A DNA stretch of 49,528 nucleotides, from assembly GCA_902762795.1 (NCBI GenBank), contig CACWPM010000020.1:1-49528 (forward strand), read 5' to 3'. Positions within the stretch are counted from its first letter, which is position 1, and each line of letters begins with the position of its first letter. Made by a program: the position numbers and the translations under genes. Origin of the DNA: Fibrobacter succinogenes. GTDB lineage: Bacteria > Fibrobacterota > Fibrobacteria > Fibrobacterales > Fibrobacteraceae. Of this stretch, positions 34,886 to 43,194 are shown one piece after another. A model generated the notes under the pieces. The model saw only the letters and a list, made by a program, of their open reading frames with translations, was not told where the DNA came from and ran no database searches.

Positions 34886-34955
34886 CTCCTAACCACCAAC
34901 TACCAACCACTAGCCGCTAATCTCTCGTCTCTCGTCTTTAATCTCTCGTCTATCC
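34886..34955 (-). repeat. Heptanucleotide array running into the gtrA coding end
   Basis: At least nine units in register at 34886-34948, CTCCTAA and CCACCAA at the left, TCTCTCG repeated three times at the right. The gtrA stop codon (TAG on the minus strand, 34910-34912) lies inside a unit, so the array encodes the C-terminal tail of the protein. Confidence 0.8.
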
Positions 34956-35365
34956 GTAAACACCCATTTCTTATAAAGCGTGTAGCTTACGAGCACATAG
35001 ACGACGTTTGCGATGAAGTTTGCAAATGTCGCTGGTTTCATGAATTGCGAAATGAAATCCGTAAAGCTTGCGCACCAGGCTGCGTTTTCGAGGATGTGGA
35101 TGCATCCTTTGAGAACAAGGTAATTTACGCCGTATGAACACAGGAACACGGTGATGAAACGCGCTATTTCTGTACGCTTCTTATTGGAGCTCTTGAAGTT
35201 CCAGATGCGGTTCATGATGTAGCTGTTGAGCCCACCGGCAACGAAACCCAAAAAGTTTGAACAATCTGGAGACCAGTTAAGGATCTCGTGCAGAACCCAG
35301 AATGTGGCAAGCGTGATTGCGGTGTTCATTACACCGATAGCGTTGTATTTGATAAAGTGTTTCAC
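34910..35365 (-). CDS. GtrA-family membrane protein
   Basis: 151 residues with four membrane segments and the GtrA pattern (FIKYNAIGVMNTAITLATFW, FLGFVAGGLNSYIMNRIWNF, FANFIANVVYVLVSYTLYKKWVF). GtrA-like proteins are thought to flip polyprenyl-linked sugars for surface glycan decoration. The last 15 or so residues (TDRREIKDERREISG) are unlike the family and are encoded by heptanucleotide repeats, so the original end was probably near KKWVFTD. Divergent from the CoA transferase, with only 26 bases between starts. Confidence 0.88.
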   Translation of the reverse strand: MKHFIKYNAIGVMNTAITLATFWVLHEILNWSPDCSNFLGFVAGGLNSYIMNRIWNFKSSNKKRTEIARFITVFLCSYGVNYLVLKGCIHILENAAWCASFTDFISQFMKPATFANFIANVVYVLVSYTLYKKWVFTDRREIKDERREISG

Positions 35366-35391
35366 GGGCGTAAAAATACTATTTTTCCGAC

Positions 35392-36879
35392 ATGACCTGG
35401 ATTACAACTAAGAAATGCAGTGCTGCCAGCGCTGCAGATATGATTCGTAATGGCGATGTTCTCGGGGTTTCCGGATTTACTTTGGCAGGATACCCCAAAG
35501 CGGTTCCCCTGGCAATTGCTGCGCGCGCTGAAAAATTGCACGAAGCGGGTCAGGAATTTAAGGTGACGTTGTTTGCAGGCGCCTCGACGGGCGACAGTTG
35601 CGATGGGGCTCTCGCACGCGCAAAGGCATTGTCGCTCCGCATGCCCTACCAATCCAATCCGAGTTTGCGCAAGGCAATTAACGATGGCAGTATCCATTAT
35701 ATTGACGCGCATTTGGGCAAAATGGGTTACCTTGTGCGCACGGGGGCGGTCCCTGCGCCGACGGTTGCGATTATTGAAGTTTCTGCGATTTTGCCGGACG
35801 GTCGTGTTTGCCTTTCGACTTCGGGCGGAAACTCCGTTTGCTATCTGGAAATGGCTCCGAAGATTATCTTGGAGTTGAACACGCGCTTGGGCGATAGCTG
35901 TGTGGGCATGCACGATAACGCTCTCCCGGAACTCCCGCCGCATGCAAGACCGCTTGCGATTTACAGTGCTGGAGACCGCGTGGGCGGTGAATTTGTGCAG
36001 ATTGATCCGAACAAGGTCATTGCAATTGTCGAGAATGAAGCATATGACGAAGTGACTCCGTTCGTAGAACCCGATGAAGTATCAAAGAACATCGGCGAAC
36101 GTATTTTAGACTTTATTCGTTACGAAGAATCGACGGGTCGCTTGCCCAAGGGGCTTGCGTTCCAAAGCGGAGTGGGCAAAGTCGCGAACGCAGTGCTTTG
36201 CGCGATGGCAAATGACGACCGCTTGGGACAAATCGACCTTTATACCGAAGTGATTCAAGAGGCCGTGCTTCCGCTTCTCAAGAAAGGAAAACTCGGCATT
36301 GCGTCGGGAACAGCGCTTACGCTTTCGCGGGCCGCGCAAAAGGAATTTGTCGATAACAGCGCTGAATGGAAAAAACATTTTATTATCCGCCAGCAAGAAG
36401 TGAGCAACAGCCCTGACGTGATCCGTCGCCTGGGCGTGATTTCCATGAATACTGCGTTGGAAGTGGATATTTTCGGTAATGTGAACAGTTCGCTTGTGTG
36501 CGGTTCGGCGATGATGAACGGCATTGGCGGATCTGCCGATTTTGCGCGAAACTGTGCGCTCGGTTTTTTCCTCACGCCGTCGGTGGCGAAAGGCGGTGCG
36601 ATTTCGAGTATTGTGCCTTACGTAAGCCATGTGGATCATACCGATCACGATACGCAGATCTTCGTGACCGAGCAGGGGCTTGCCGACCTCCGTGGCTTGC
36701 CTGTCGAAGAGCGTGCCCGCCTGATTATCAAGAATTGCGCCCACCCGGATTATCGTGATGCGCTCACGGACGTCCTGGAGTACGGGCTCAAGCATGCGAA
36801 AGGGATCCACTTGCCGCTTGCCCTTTCCCGTGCGTTCGAGATGCATACCCGCTTCCTTGAAACGGGAAAGATGCTATAA
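35392..36879 (+). CDS. Acetyl-CoA hydrolase/transferase family protein (succinate or propionate CoA transferase)
   Basis: 495 residues. It belongs to the class I CoA transferase group that includes Cat1/AarC succinate CoA transferases: VLGVSGFTLAGYPKAVP, SGVGKVANAVL, catalytic glutamate in DLYTEVIQEA (Glu286), and GIGGSADFARNC near the end. It would swap CoA between succinate, acetate or propionate, releasing the acid end-products of fermentation while saving the thioester. With the sodium-pumping decarboxylase at 41935-44355 it may belong to succinate/propionyl-CoA metabolism, but specificity cannot be read from sequence. A TACTAT element lies 9 bases before the ATG. Confidence 0.9.
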   Translation: MTWITTKKCSAASAADMIRNGDVLGVSGFTLAGYPKAVPLAIAARAEKLHEAGQEFKVTLFAGASTGDSCDGALARAKALSLRMPYQSNPSLRKAINDGSIHYIDAHLGKMGYLVRTGAVPAPTVAIIEVSAILPDGRVCLSTSGGNSVCYLEMAPKIILELNTRLGDSCVGMHDNALPELPPHARPLAIYSAGDRVGGEFVQIDPNKVIAIVENEAYDEVTPFVEPDEVSKNIGERILDFIRYEESTGRLPKGLAFQSGVGKVANAVLCAMANDDRLGQIDLYTEVIQEAVLPLLKKGKLGIASGTALTLSRAAQKEFVDNSAEWKKHFIIRQQEVSNSPDVIRRLGVISMNTALEVDIFGNVNSSLVCGSAMMNGIGGSADFARNCALGFFLTPSVAKGGAISSIVPYVSHVDHTDHDTQIFVTEQGLADLRGLPVEERARLIIKNCAHPDYRDALTDVLEYGLKHAKGIHLPLALSRAFEMHTRFLETGKML

Positions 36880-36924
36880 ACAATTCGAATTTTGAGTTTT
36901 TCGATCCATGTTTTTGTAACCTCG

Positions 36925-37110
36925 TATGCCAAGAAAAATGGTATTTCGCCTAGTGGGACCGGGGTGGCGAAACATGGCTTGCAATTTTTAGGGCCTGTGA
37001 TATTCCCCAAACCATATAAGGGGAAGTATATAACCATGAATATTTTAGATAACGTAAATATTCTTAACGCGATAGGTCTGGCGTTATACGTGATAAAAAC
37101 AAAAACGTGA
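36925..37110 (+). other. Structured region with possible 24-residue membrane peptide
   Basis: Two stems: TTTCGCC / GGCGAAA (36944-36950, 36966-36972) and TTCCCC / GGGGAA (37003-37008, 37020-37025). The second arm AGGGGAA is Shine-Dalgarno-like and stands before ATG 37036, which opens a 24-codon frame with a hydrophobic centre (ILNAIGLALYVI) ending at TGA 37108-37110. The stem would hide the ribosome site. This is a weak candidate gene; it may be only a structured remnant. Nothing else is seen between 36880 and 37445 except the fragment at 37146-37271. Confidence 0.3.
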
Positions 37111-37145
37111 AAAATAGTTCCATAAACTTTTTCATTTGCGTTTTG

Positions 37146-37271
37146 TTAAAAGCGTTCTAGATAGGCGGTCATGGCATCATTCATGTCGGGCGTCTTGTGA
37201 ATAGAATCCTTCGTAAAAAGACTTCCTTCTAAAATGGCTGCGGCAAAACGGATGGGCTTTCCATGAATGCG
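37146..37271 (-). pseudogene. Possible remnant of a protein-coding gene
   Basis: On the minus strand a 41-codon stretch with protein-like sequence (GKPIRFAAAILEGSLFTKDS) ends at TAA and is preceded immediately by an in-frame TAG. No start codon or upstream continuation was found. It may be the end of a decayed gene; the family was not recognised. Confidence 0.3.
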
Positions 37272-37445
37272 CTATTGAACACGTAAAACTTTGTTGTTCG
37301 CATCCGTTGTTTGTTCGTGGGCGAGATAAAATGGTGGCAAAAATGAGGCTGTTTTGTAAATTGGCTGTTGCATAAAATAAGTAATAATTGTATTTTAAGT
37401 GTGGGTGTTTTCGGGACAAAAAAAGATGGAAAGGGGCAACTTCCT

Positions 37446-39455
37446 ATGGGATATTTTTCTCAAAAGAGTTTAAAGGGTTGGGATTTTTGGAGTAAAATTT
37501 GTTTTTCTGTTTTGCTAGCGGCACTCCTTTTGGCGTGTGGTGATGATTCTGTTAGTAATCCTAACGAAAGTTCGAAGGATAACACTAAATTGTCCAGCAA
37601 AAAGGACGATTCAAAGTCTTCTTCAAGCTCGCGGTCTCATAGGAGGTCTTCTTCGAGCAGTGTGAGGGACCGTCACTCGTCTTCGAGTAGTCTGAAGGAA
37701 ATTACCAATCCTGAAGATTTAGGTGTCGTTTATGTACTCGTGGACGGATTGGTTTCTGGCGTTGTTGCTTTGGACGGATTTGCGAATACGGCCAAGGTCA
37801 AGATGGTGCAACTGGATACCGCGAATGCGTATAAAGAATCCAAAACTTCGTTTTCGGGCGATATCGGTAAAGGCGGTTCGTACGAAATAAAGAAAATAGA
37901 ATTGTCTCAGCCCTATGTGCAATTCTCGGCCGATGGAAATATTGAAAATGTAACAGATGGCAAGTCAGCGTCTGTGTCTCTTTCTGCGCTGGGCGATGCC
38001 ACTTCTGGCGAAGTTTTCAATTTGAACATGGTGACGACGCTCGTGACCGAACGCGCGCTTGAACTCCTGAGCGGAAGGAGAAGGGTTTCGTTCGAAACAG
38101 CCTTGAAAAAAGCATCTGAAGATGTGTGGAATGTATTCCACTTGGAGTCCGAAGACTTTGATGCAAGTGAGATGGTGCATGTTTCCGATATGACCGAATC
38201 GGGAGCCGCTTTGCTTGCCGTATCTGTCTTGTTGCAAGCCGGGGCGGGCAACGACTTTGCGAAGTCCTTTAAGGCTGTCGCCTCCGATGTCCGTAAAGAC
38301 GGCAAGTGGGACGATGCTAATGCGCGTTTGGCTATTGCGGACTGGGCTTTGTCGAATGACCTGACTGATGGTTACGCTTCGATTCGGGCAACGCTTGAAA
38401 AACGGATGGGGAAGGCTGCTGAATTCGAAACGTATATCAGGAATTTCTATTTGACAGAACTTGAATTCCCCGAGTGCAATGCGAGGTCGGCGGGTAGTGT
38501 CTTCTTTGTCAAGAATAAGTCTAGCGAATTCTATGCCGCAAAATACGACGATGTCTCGAAATCCACGGAACGCTTTGTCTGTGATGAAAAATCGGGATGG
38601 AAATCTATCCCGGATAGCTTGAAGGACTTCATGGGCGATACGACGCCAGCTAAAGATGGCGATGTACGTCTTGGCGCGTTTTCGGGTGAAATCTTGACAT
38701 ACGATGGTGCTACGAAGAAATGGCGCAAGGCTACAGCTATTGAAAGGGATCGTTATTTTGTTAAAGTTTCTAATATAAAGGAATTTGTCGATATCCAGGA
38801 TGTTTATGAGAGCATCAAGGACGATGAACGCGTGATTTTCGTGTTGCGCCATGCGGAACGCGGTGACGATACGAGCAAGAGTGGTACGCTTACCGACAAC
38901 GGCAAAAAGCAATCTGAAGAAGTTGGCGCTAGGCTCAAAAAGTTCAAGGAAGACTTTGTTCTTGGTGCGTCCGAATTTTTACGTGCCCACCAGACCGTGG
39001 AATCCATTGCCAAGGGCCGAGGTCAGTCTTACGACAAGCGCGATACCATCCCGCAGTTGAACGATGACTGGTATTCCAAGAATCCCGATGCAGTCGAAAA
39101 GGCGAAGAGTGAATGCGGTGGCGGTTGGGAAGTGACCTCCAAGTATGCTTATACGGGAGCCTATTCTACGGGAGCCGATGCCGCATACTATAACCTTGCG
39201 GAACGTTCGGTGGAACTTATCGAGGATGTCCTCGTCAAGAAGTACCAGACGGAGCGCTTTGTCCTTTTGAGTTCGCACGACAAGTTGATGGTCCCGCTCG
39301 TTGCCTATTGCTCGAATTTTAAAATCGAGTTGAAAAAGTACGAAAACAATGGAAAATGGATCAATTATCTCGCTGGTGTTGCCATTATCGTTGACAAGTC
39401 AGGAAACCGTCGATATGTCGCTATTCGCGGTCTCAAGTCCGGGTACGCGAACTAA
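37446..39455 (+). CDS. Surface lipoprotein with Ser-rich linker and histidine phosphatase domain
   Basis: 669 residues from ATG 37446 (GGAAAGGGG upstream). A lipoprotein signal with lipobox LLLAC is followed by a low-complexity Ser/Arg/His linker (about 55-90, SSSSS repeated) and then a module of about 250 residues (from about 105) related to the front modules of the two other large lipoproteins in this window. Residues about 460-665 are a histidine phosphatase (phosphoglycerate mutase-like) domain: FVLRHAERGDD with the phospho-accepting His, LTDNGKKQSEEVG, and the second His in SSHDKLMVP. Cellular role unknown; being lipid-anchored it would act at the cell surface or in the periplasm. Confidence 0.88.
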   Translation: MGYFSQKSLKGWDFWSKICFSVLLAALLLACGDDSVSNPNESSKDNTKLSSKKDDSKSSSSSRSHRRSSSSSVRDRHSSSSSLKEITNPEDLGVVYVLVDGLVSGVVALDGFANTAKVKMVQLDTANAYKESKTSFSGDIGKGGSYEIKKIELSQPYVQFSADGNIENVTDGKSASVSLSALGDATSGEVFNLNMVTTLVTERALELLSGRRRVSFETALKKASEDVWNVFHLESEDFDASEMVHVSDMTESGAALLAVSVLLQAGAGNDFAKSFKAVASDVRKDGKWDDANARLAIADWALSNDLTDGYASIRATLEKRMGKAAEFETYIRNFYLTELEFPECNARSAGSVFFVKNKSSEFYAAKYDDVSKSTERFVCDEKSGWKSIPDSLKDFMGDTTPAKDGDVRLGAFSGEILTYDGATKKWRKATAIERDRYFVKVSNIKEFVDIQDVYESIKDDERVIFVLRHAERGDDTSKSGTLTDNGKKQSEEVGARLKKFKEDFVLGASEFLRAHQTVESIAKGRGQSYDKRDTIPQLNDDWYSKNPDAVEKAKSECGGGWEVTSKYAYTGAYSTGADAAYYNLAERSVELIEDVLVKKYQTERFVLLSSHDKLMVPLVAYCSNFKIELKKYENNGKWINYLAGVAIIVDKSGNRRYVAIRGLKSGYAN

Positions 39456-39475
39456 AAATTACTAACTTCAATTCA

Positions 39476-41629
39476 ATGCGAGTTTGGATATTTTTCTTTT
39501 TGGCTTTGATATGGACATCGTGCGATTCCGTCCGTTACGGTTCTGTACCGTGCGAGGGCGACGATTGCGAGGCTGTTGCGGCTATAGAAAGTTCGGATTC
39601 GGAGGAAAAACCTCCGAAAGAGAATCCGCCCAAAGATTTGCCTAAAGATAATAAGAGCAGTTCTTCTTCGGTGAGCAGTTCTTCGGAAAGGAAACATCAT
39701 CATCGAGTCTCTAGTTCCAGTAAAGAAGCCGGCAAGGATACTTCGGAATTTCAAAAGCCATTTAACGATACGACTATAACCGGGACATTCACATGTCACG
39801 ATGGTGTCCTCGTTCCTGTTGAATCCGCTGAGGGAACGGAAGACGAGGCGGCTAATTTCCGTAGAGCGGGAGTTGCAATCTCTGGCTTTGCCGAAAAGGG
39901 GCCTTTCCGTTACGGGACTTCGGTCAAGATTGTTGAACTGGATAGCATGAAGCGTTTGGCCGATTCTGATCGCTCGCATGAAACGTGCATTGTCACATCG
40001 AATGGCTCGTTTAATTTTGCAAATGTCAATCTTGTTTCTCCGTATGTAAGAGTTGAAGCGAACGGTTTTTACATGGATGAACTCACGGGGACATTTTCGC
40101 AGTCGCTTGTGAAGCTCCGTGCTGTTGTCGATTTGTCCAAGCGCGATTCATTCAATGTGAACATGCTTACGCACATGGCGGCTCCGCGTGTGAAGAAACT
40201 TGTTGAAGATTCTGGCAATAACCAGCCAATCGGGAGCCAGAGCGGACGCGCTCTGACGGATGTGCTTTCGTCTTTCGGGATAAGCCTTGGCTCTTCTGGC
40301 GGCGGTGGCGGCTATGGTGGTTTTGGTGGTTGGAACCGCGGGGGCCAGACTGCGACAACATCGAGCAAATCCGCGGAAGACATTAGCTTGTTTGGGTCTG
40401 ACGATTACAGTGCTGCGCTTCTTGCGGTCTCAGTGATGATGCAGAGCTATGGATCTGTAACCGAGATGCTTTCGTTTGCAGACAAGGTTACCGAAGATAT
40501 CCGTGGCGATGGCAACTGGGGTGACAATTCCTTGAAGGCTAAGCTTGCAGATAAAATCATGATGCTTGATGCCGAAGGCGGTCTTGAAAAAATCCGCAAG
40601 AACATGGAAAGCTGGAAAATCGGTAATGTGCCTGATTTCGAGAAGTATGTACGCGGTTTTTGGACAAAGACTCACAACTTTGAAACTTGCGGTTCGATGA
40701 ATGCTGGCCAAGTGAAGCATGTGGGCAATAGCCAAAGTGAATATTTCGTCTCTTATTACGAGCAGCCCGATGGTCCGAAAATCCGTTTTATCTGTGATAG
40801 GACAACGAAGGTGTGGCGTGTGGCAACGGATCTCGAAAAGGATACGTATGGCCTGGGCGCGGGCGATTATGATGGACAAATTAAGAGCGGGAAAGTCAAT
40901 CAGGACAAGTCTTACATTTACGACCAGAGTAAGAGAAGCTGGCGCGAACCGTTGCCGGGCGAAATCGTCGAATTTGAAGATGTTCGCGATGTCCTGAAAA
41001 ATATTGCTGTGGGCGATAAGGTCATCTTTATCTTGCGCCATGCGGAGCGTTCGGACGATACCGGAAAAACAGGCCATTTGACGAGTAACGGAAAGAAACA
41101 GTCCCAGACGGTGGGCGAAAAGTTCAAGGGTGAAGAAATTAGTTTTGCTAATTCTACTTACACGCGTAGTTATGAAACATGCGAGAACATAGCGACTGGC
41201 GCTGGCTATACTCAATTGGTGAGCGATACCATTCCGGAATTGGATGGCGCCTGGTTTGTAAAGAATGATTCGAAACTTGAAGATTACAAGAATTCCGATG
41301 GCGGTGGCTGGGTAGTGACATCGGCTTATGCATATAAAGGAAGTTATCAGGATGCGTTCTATCCGTTGAAATCGCGCGGTGATGAATTTATAGCTGAAGT
41401 CGTGAAACCTCGTTTCGAAACAGTGAACAAGGTGGCTGTGTGGATTTCTCATGACATGCTTGTAGTTCCGCTTGCTGCTTACTGCACGGAAGGCAAGGTG
41501 AACTTGCGGTATTTCGATACGAAACAGTGGATCAATTATCTTGCTGGTGTCGCTATTATTATGGGTGCCGATGGTACCATCCGCTATGTGCCGGTGAAGG
41601 GCCTTACTTCCGGCACAATGACGATGTGA
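39476..41629 (+). CDS. Surface lipoprotein with histidine phosphatase domain, paralogue
   Basis: 717 residues. Lipoprotein signal (MRVWIFFFLALIWTSC), acidic/proline and Ser-rich linker, then the shared front module (about 130-400; GFAEKGPFRYGTSVKIV). A glycine-rich insert (GGGGGYGGFGGWNRGG) lies inside the module. The C-terminal histidine phosphatase domain (about 515-710) has FILRHAERSDD, LTSNGKKQSQTVG and the second His in WISHDMLVVP. It follows its paralogue after 20 bases, so the two are likely co-transcribed. No clear ribosome site is seen. Confidence 0.88.
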   Translation: MRVWIFFFLALIWTSCDSVRYGSVPCEGDDCEAVAAIESSDSEEKPPKENPPKDLPKDNKSSSSSVSSSSERKHHHRVSSSSKEAGKDTSEFQKPFNDTTITGTFTCHDGVLVPVESAEGTEDEAANFRRAGVAISGFAEKGPFRYGTSVKIVELDSMKRLADSDRSHETCIVTSNGSFNFANVNLVSPYVRVEANGFYMDELTGTFSQSLVKLRAVVDLSKRDSFNVNMLTHMAAPRVKKLVEDSGNNQPIGSQSGRALTDVLSSFGISLGSSGGGGGYGGFGGWNRGGQTATTSSKSAEDISLFGSDDYSAALLAVSVMMQSYGSVTEMLSFADKVTEDIRGDGNWGDNSLKAKLADKIMMLDAEGGLEKIRKNMESWKIGNVPDFEKYVRGFWTKTHNFETCGSMNAGQVKHVGNSQSEYFVSYYEQPDGPKIRFICDRTTKVWRVATDLEKDTYGLGAGDYDGQIKSGKVNQDKSYIYDQSKRSWREPLPGEIVEFEDVRDVLKNIAVGDKVIFILRHAERSDDTGKTGHLTSNGKKQSQTVGEKFKGEEISFANSTYTRSYETCENIATGAGYTQLVSDTIPELDGAWFVKNDSKLEDYKNSDGGGWVVTSAYAYKGSYQDAFYPLKSRGDEFIAEVVKPRFETVNKVAVWISHDMLVVPLAAYCTEGKVNLRYFDTKQWINYLAGVAIIMGADGTIRYVPVKGLTSGTMTM

Positions 41630-41631
41630 TT

Positions 41632-41689
41632 TTAGAACTTAGAACTTAGCTCGCTTCGCTCTTAGAACTTAGAAGTTACTAGTTACTGA
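41632..41689 (+). repeat. Heptanucleotide array with internal hairpin, first part
   Basis: TTAGAAC, TTAGAAC then TTAGCTC in register directly after the lipoprotein stop, interrupted by a hairpin (GAGCGAAGCGAGC on the minus strand), then four more units (TTAGAAC, TTAGAAG, and two of TTACT type) in shifted register. A CCGC-TTT-GCGG hairpin follows near 41691. Confidence 0.75.
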
Positions 41690-41754
41690 GGCCGCTTTGC
41701 GGCAGTTAAGAGTTCTGAGTTATTAGTTACTAGAATGTATTAAGATGAAATTCA

Positions 41755-41866
41755 CTAGTAACTATTAACTAGTACCTAGTAACTAAAGACTAAGTTCTGC
41801 CAACTAAGTTCTGCCTACTTCTAACTTCCTACTTCTTACCGTCTACTTCCTACTACCCATCACTAA
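41755..41866 (+). repeat. Sixteen-unit degenerate heptanucleotide array
   Basis: 112 bases made of sixteen 7-base units with no break in register; fifteen begin with C. The left units are CTAGTAA, CTATTAA; later ones are CTTCCTA, CTTCTTA. It stops just before a TATATT promoter-like element (41871) for the decarboxylase operon. No gene lies between 41630 and 41934. Confidence 0.85.
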
Positions 41867-41934
41867 AATTGCTATATTCACGCGCGTTGATTTTTATCAA
41901 ACAGTTCACTTAATAAACATGGACGCATTCCGAT

Positions 41935-42768
41935 ATGAATGATACACTAAAGAAAGCTATGATCTTTGCCGCGGTGACAACGGTTTCCGGTGCCTTCGCG
42001 TCTGAAATCGTAGCTCAACCTGCTGCTTCCCAGGGTGCAAAGGTTGGCCGTTTTGACGAGCAGATCGCTCTGATGCCGGACTCCATTGCAGCCCCGATCA
42101 AGGAACAGCTCAAGTGGATGGATGAATCTACTGTTTTCCAGATTGTGGAAACTCACGGTGGTGGCTATTCCATTCTTTATAAGACATACGAACAGTCCGT
42201 TCGCGCCCGCGATATCCGCGATTCCGTCGAAAACGCTAACGGTACGGCCGTGCTCCCGATTGCTAAGGCTAAACTCAATAGCGAATACTGCCAGGGCAAG
42301 ATGGAAGGTGGCAAGTGCAATGGCGAAGTCCAGAAGTTCACCATTGGCAAGCTCGTCGAATTCCAGGCAACAGGCCTCATCGTCGTGATGTCTGTGATCA
42401 TTGGCCTCCTCGTCCTCTGCACTATCATGAGCGCCATCATGAAGAAGCTCGGTTTGGACAAGGTCAAGGCTCCGGCTCCTGCTAAGAAGGCTGCTCCGGC
42501 CGCTGCCGCTCCGGCTCCTGCGGTCCGTGCTCCGGCACACTGCGACTGGGATCCGAATGCAAAGAGCATCCATCCGGGATTCACCAACAAGCAGCTCCAG
42601 GCGTTCCTCGGCATTGCCGCCGTCGCCGCCCTCGAAGAACATCCGGGACTGACAAACGAACAGTTCCTCGTGATTGCGACTGCTGCTGCTACTCAGGCTC
42701 TTGGTCAGCCCTGCCGCGTGACCGCTTACAGAAACATTAATTCCCCTGCTTGGACGATCGTCAAGTAA
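41935..42768 (+). CDS. Sodium-pump decarboxylase gamma-like subunit (OadG type), extended
   Basis: 277 residues, well above the usual 80-130 for OadG. N-terminal signal-like helix (MIFAAVTTVSGAFA), an extracytoplasmic stretch with two Cys (YCQGKMEGGKC), the single OadG membrane helix (ATGLIVVMSVIIGLLVLCTI) followed by basic residues, an Ala/Pro/Lys linker, and a C-terminal helical part with two similar segments (HPGFTNKQLQAFLGIAAV and HPGLTNEQFLVIATAA) ending SPAWTIVK. It should hold the peripheral carboxyltransferase to the membrane subunit. First gene of the operon. Confidence 0.82.
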   Translation: MNDTLKKAMIFAAVTTVSGAFASEIVAQPAASQGAKVGRFDEQIALMPDSIAAPIKEQLKWMDESTVFQIVETHGGGYSILYKTYEQSVRARDIRDSVENANGTAVLPIAKAKLNSEYCQGKMEGGKCNGEVQKFTIGKLVEFQATGLIVVMSVIIGLLVLCTIMSAIMKKLGLDKVKAPAPAKKAAPAAAAPAPAVRAPAHCDWDPNAKSIHPGFTNKQLQAFLGIAAVAALEEHPGLTNEQFLVIATAAATQALGQPCRVTAYRNINSPAWTIVK

Positions 42769-42817
42769 GGTTCAACTTTTAAAAACTTAACAGGCTTTTA
42801 AGCCAGGAAAAATCAAA

Positions 42818-43180
42818 ATGAAGAAAACAGTCCGTATCAGTTTCGAAGGCAAGACCTACGACGTCGAAGTAGAAGTCCTTGATTCCGCAGTTGCTGCAGC
42901 TCCTGCTGCTCCGGTTGCCGCTCCGGCCCCGGCTCCTGCCGCTGCTCCGGCCCCGGCTGCCGCTGGTGGTACTGAAGTGAAGTGCCCGCTCGCCGGTTCT
43001 GTGTTCAAACTGAAGGTCAAGGTCGGCGACACTGTTGCTGCCAACCAGGAAGTGGCTATCATCGAAGCCCTCAAGATGGAAAACCCGGTCGTCGCTCCGT
43101 GTGCAGGTACCGTGAACTCCATCTCCGTCAAGGAAACCGACACTGTTACTGATGGCCAGGTCTTGATGACCATTGCCTAA
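42818..43180 (+). CDS. Biotin carrier (biotin/lipoyl attachment) subunit of the decarboxylase
   Basis: 120 residues: an N-terminal beta part, an Ala/Pro linker, and a biotinyl domain with the attachment site EALKMENPV (Lys86). Most biotin carriers read EAMKM; here Leu stands before Lys. It carries the carboxyl group from the carboxyltransferase to the beta subunit. AGGAAA lies before the ATG, and the beta gene follows after 14 bases. Confidence 0.92.
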   Translation: MKKTVRISFEGKTYDVEVEVLDSAVAAAPAAPVAAPAPAPAAAPAPAAAGGTEVKCPLAGSVFKLKVKVGDTVAANQEVAIIEALKMENPVVAPCAGTVNSISVKETDTVTDGQVLMTIA

Positions 43181-43194
43181 TGAGGTAAAAGTCA

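Noticed and set aside
41919-41942. Seven-codon upstream frame overlapping the gamma-subunit start
   Set aside because: No ribosome site and too short to support; noted only as a possible leader.
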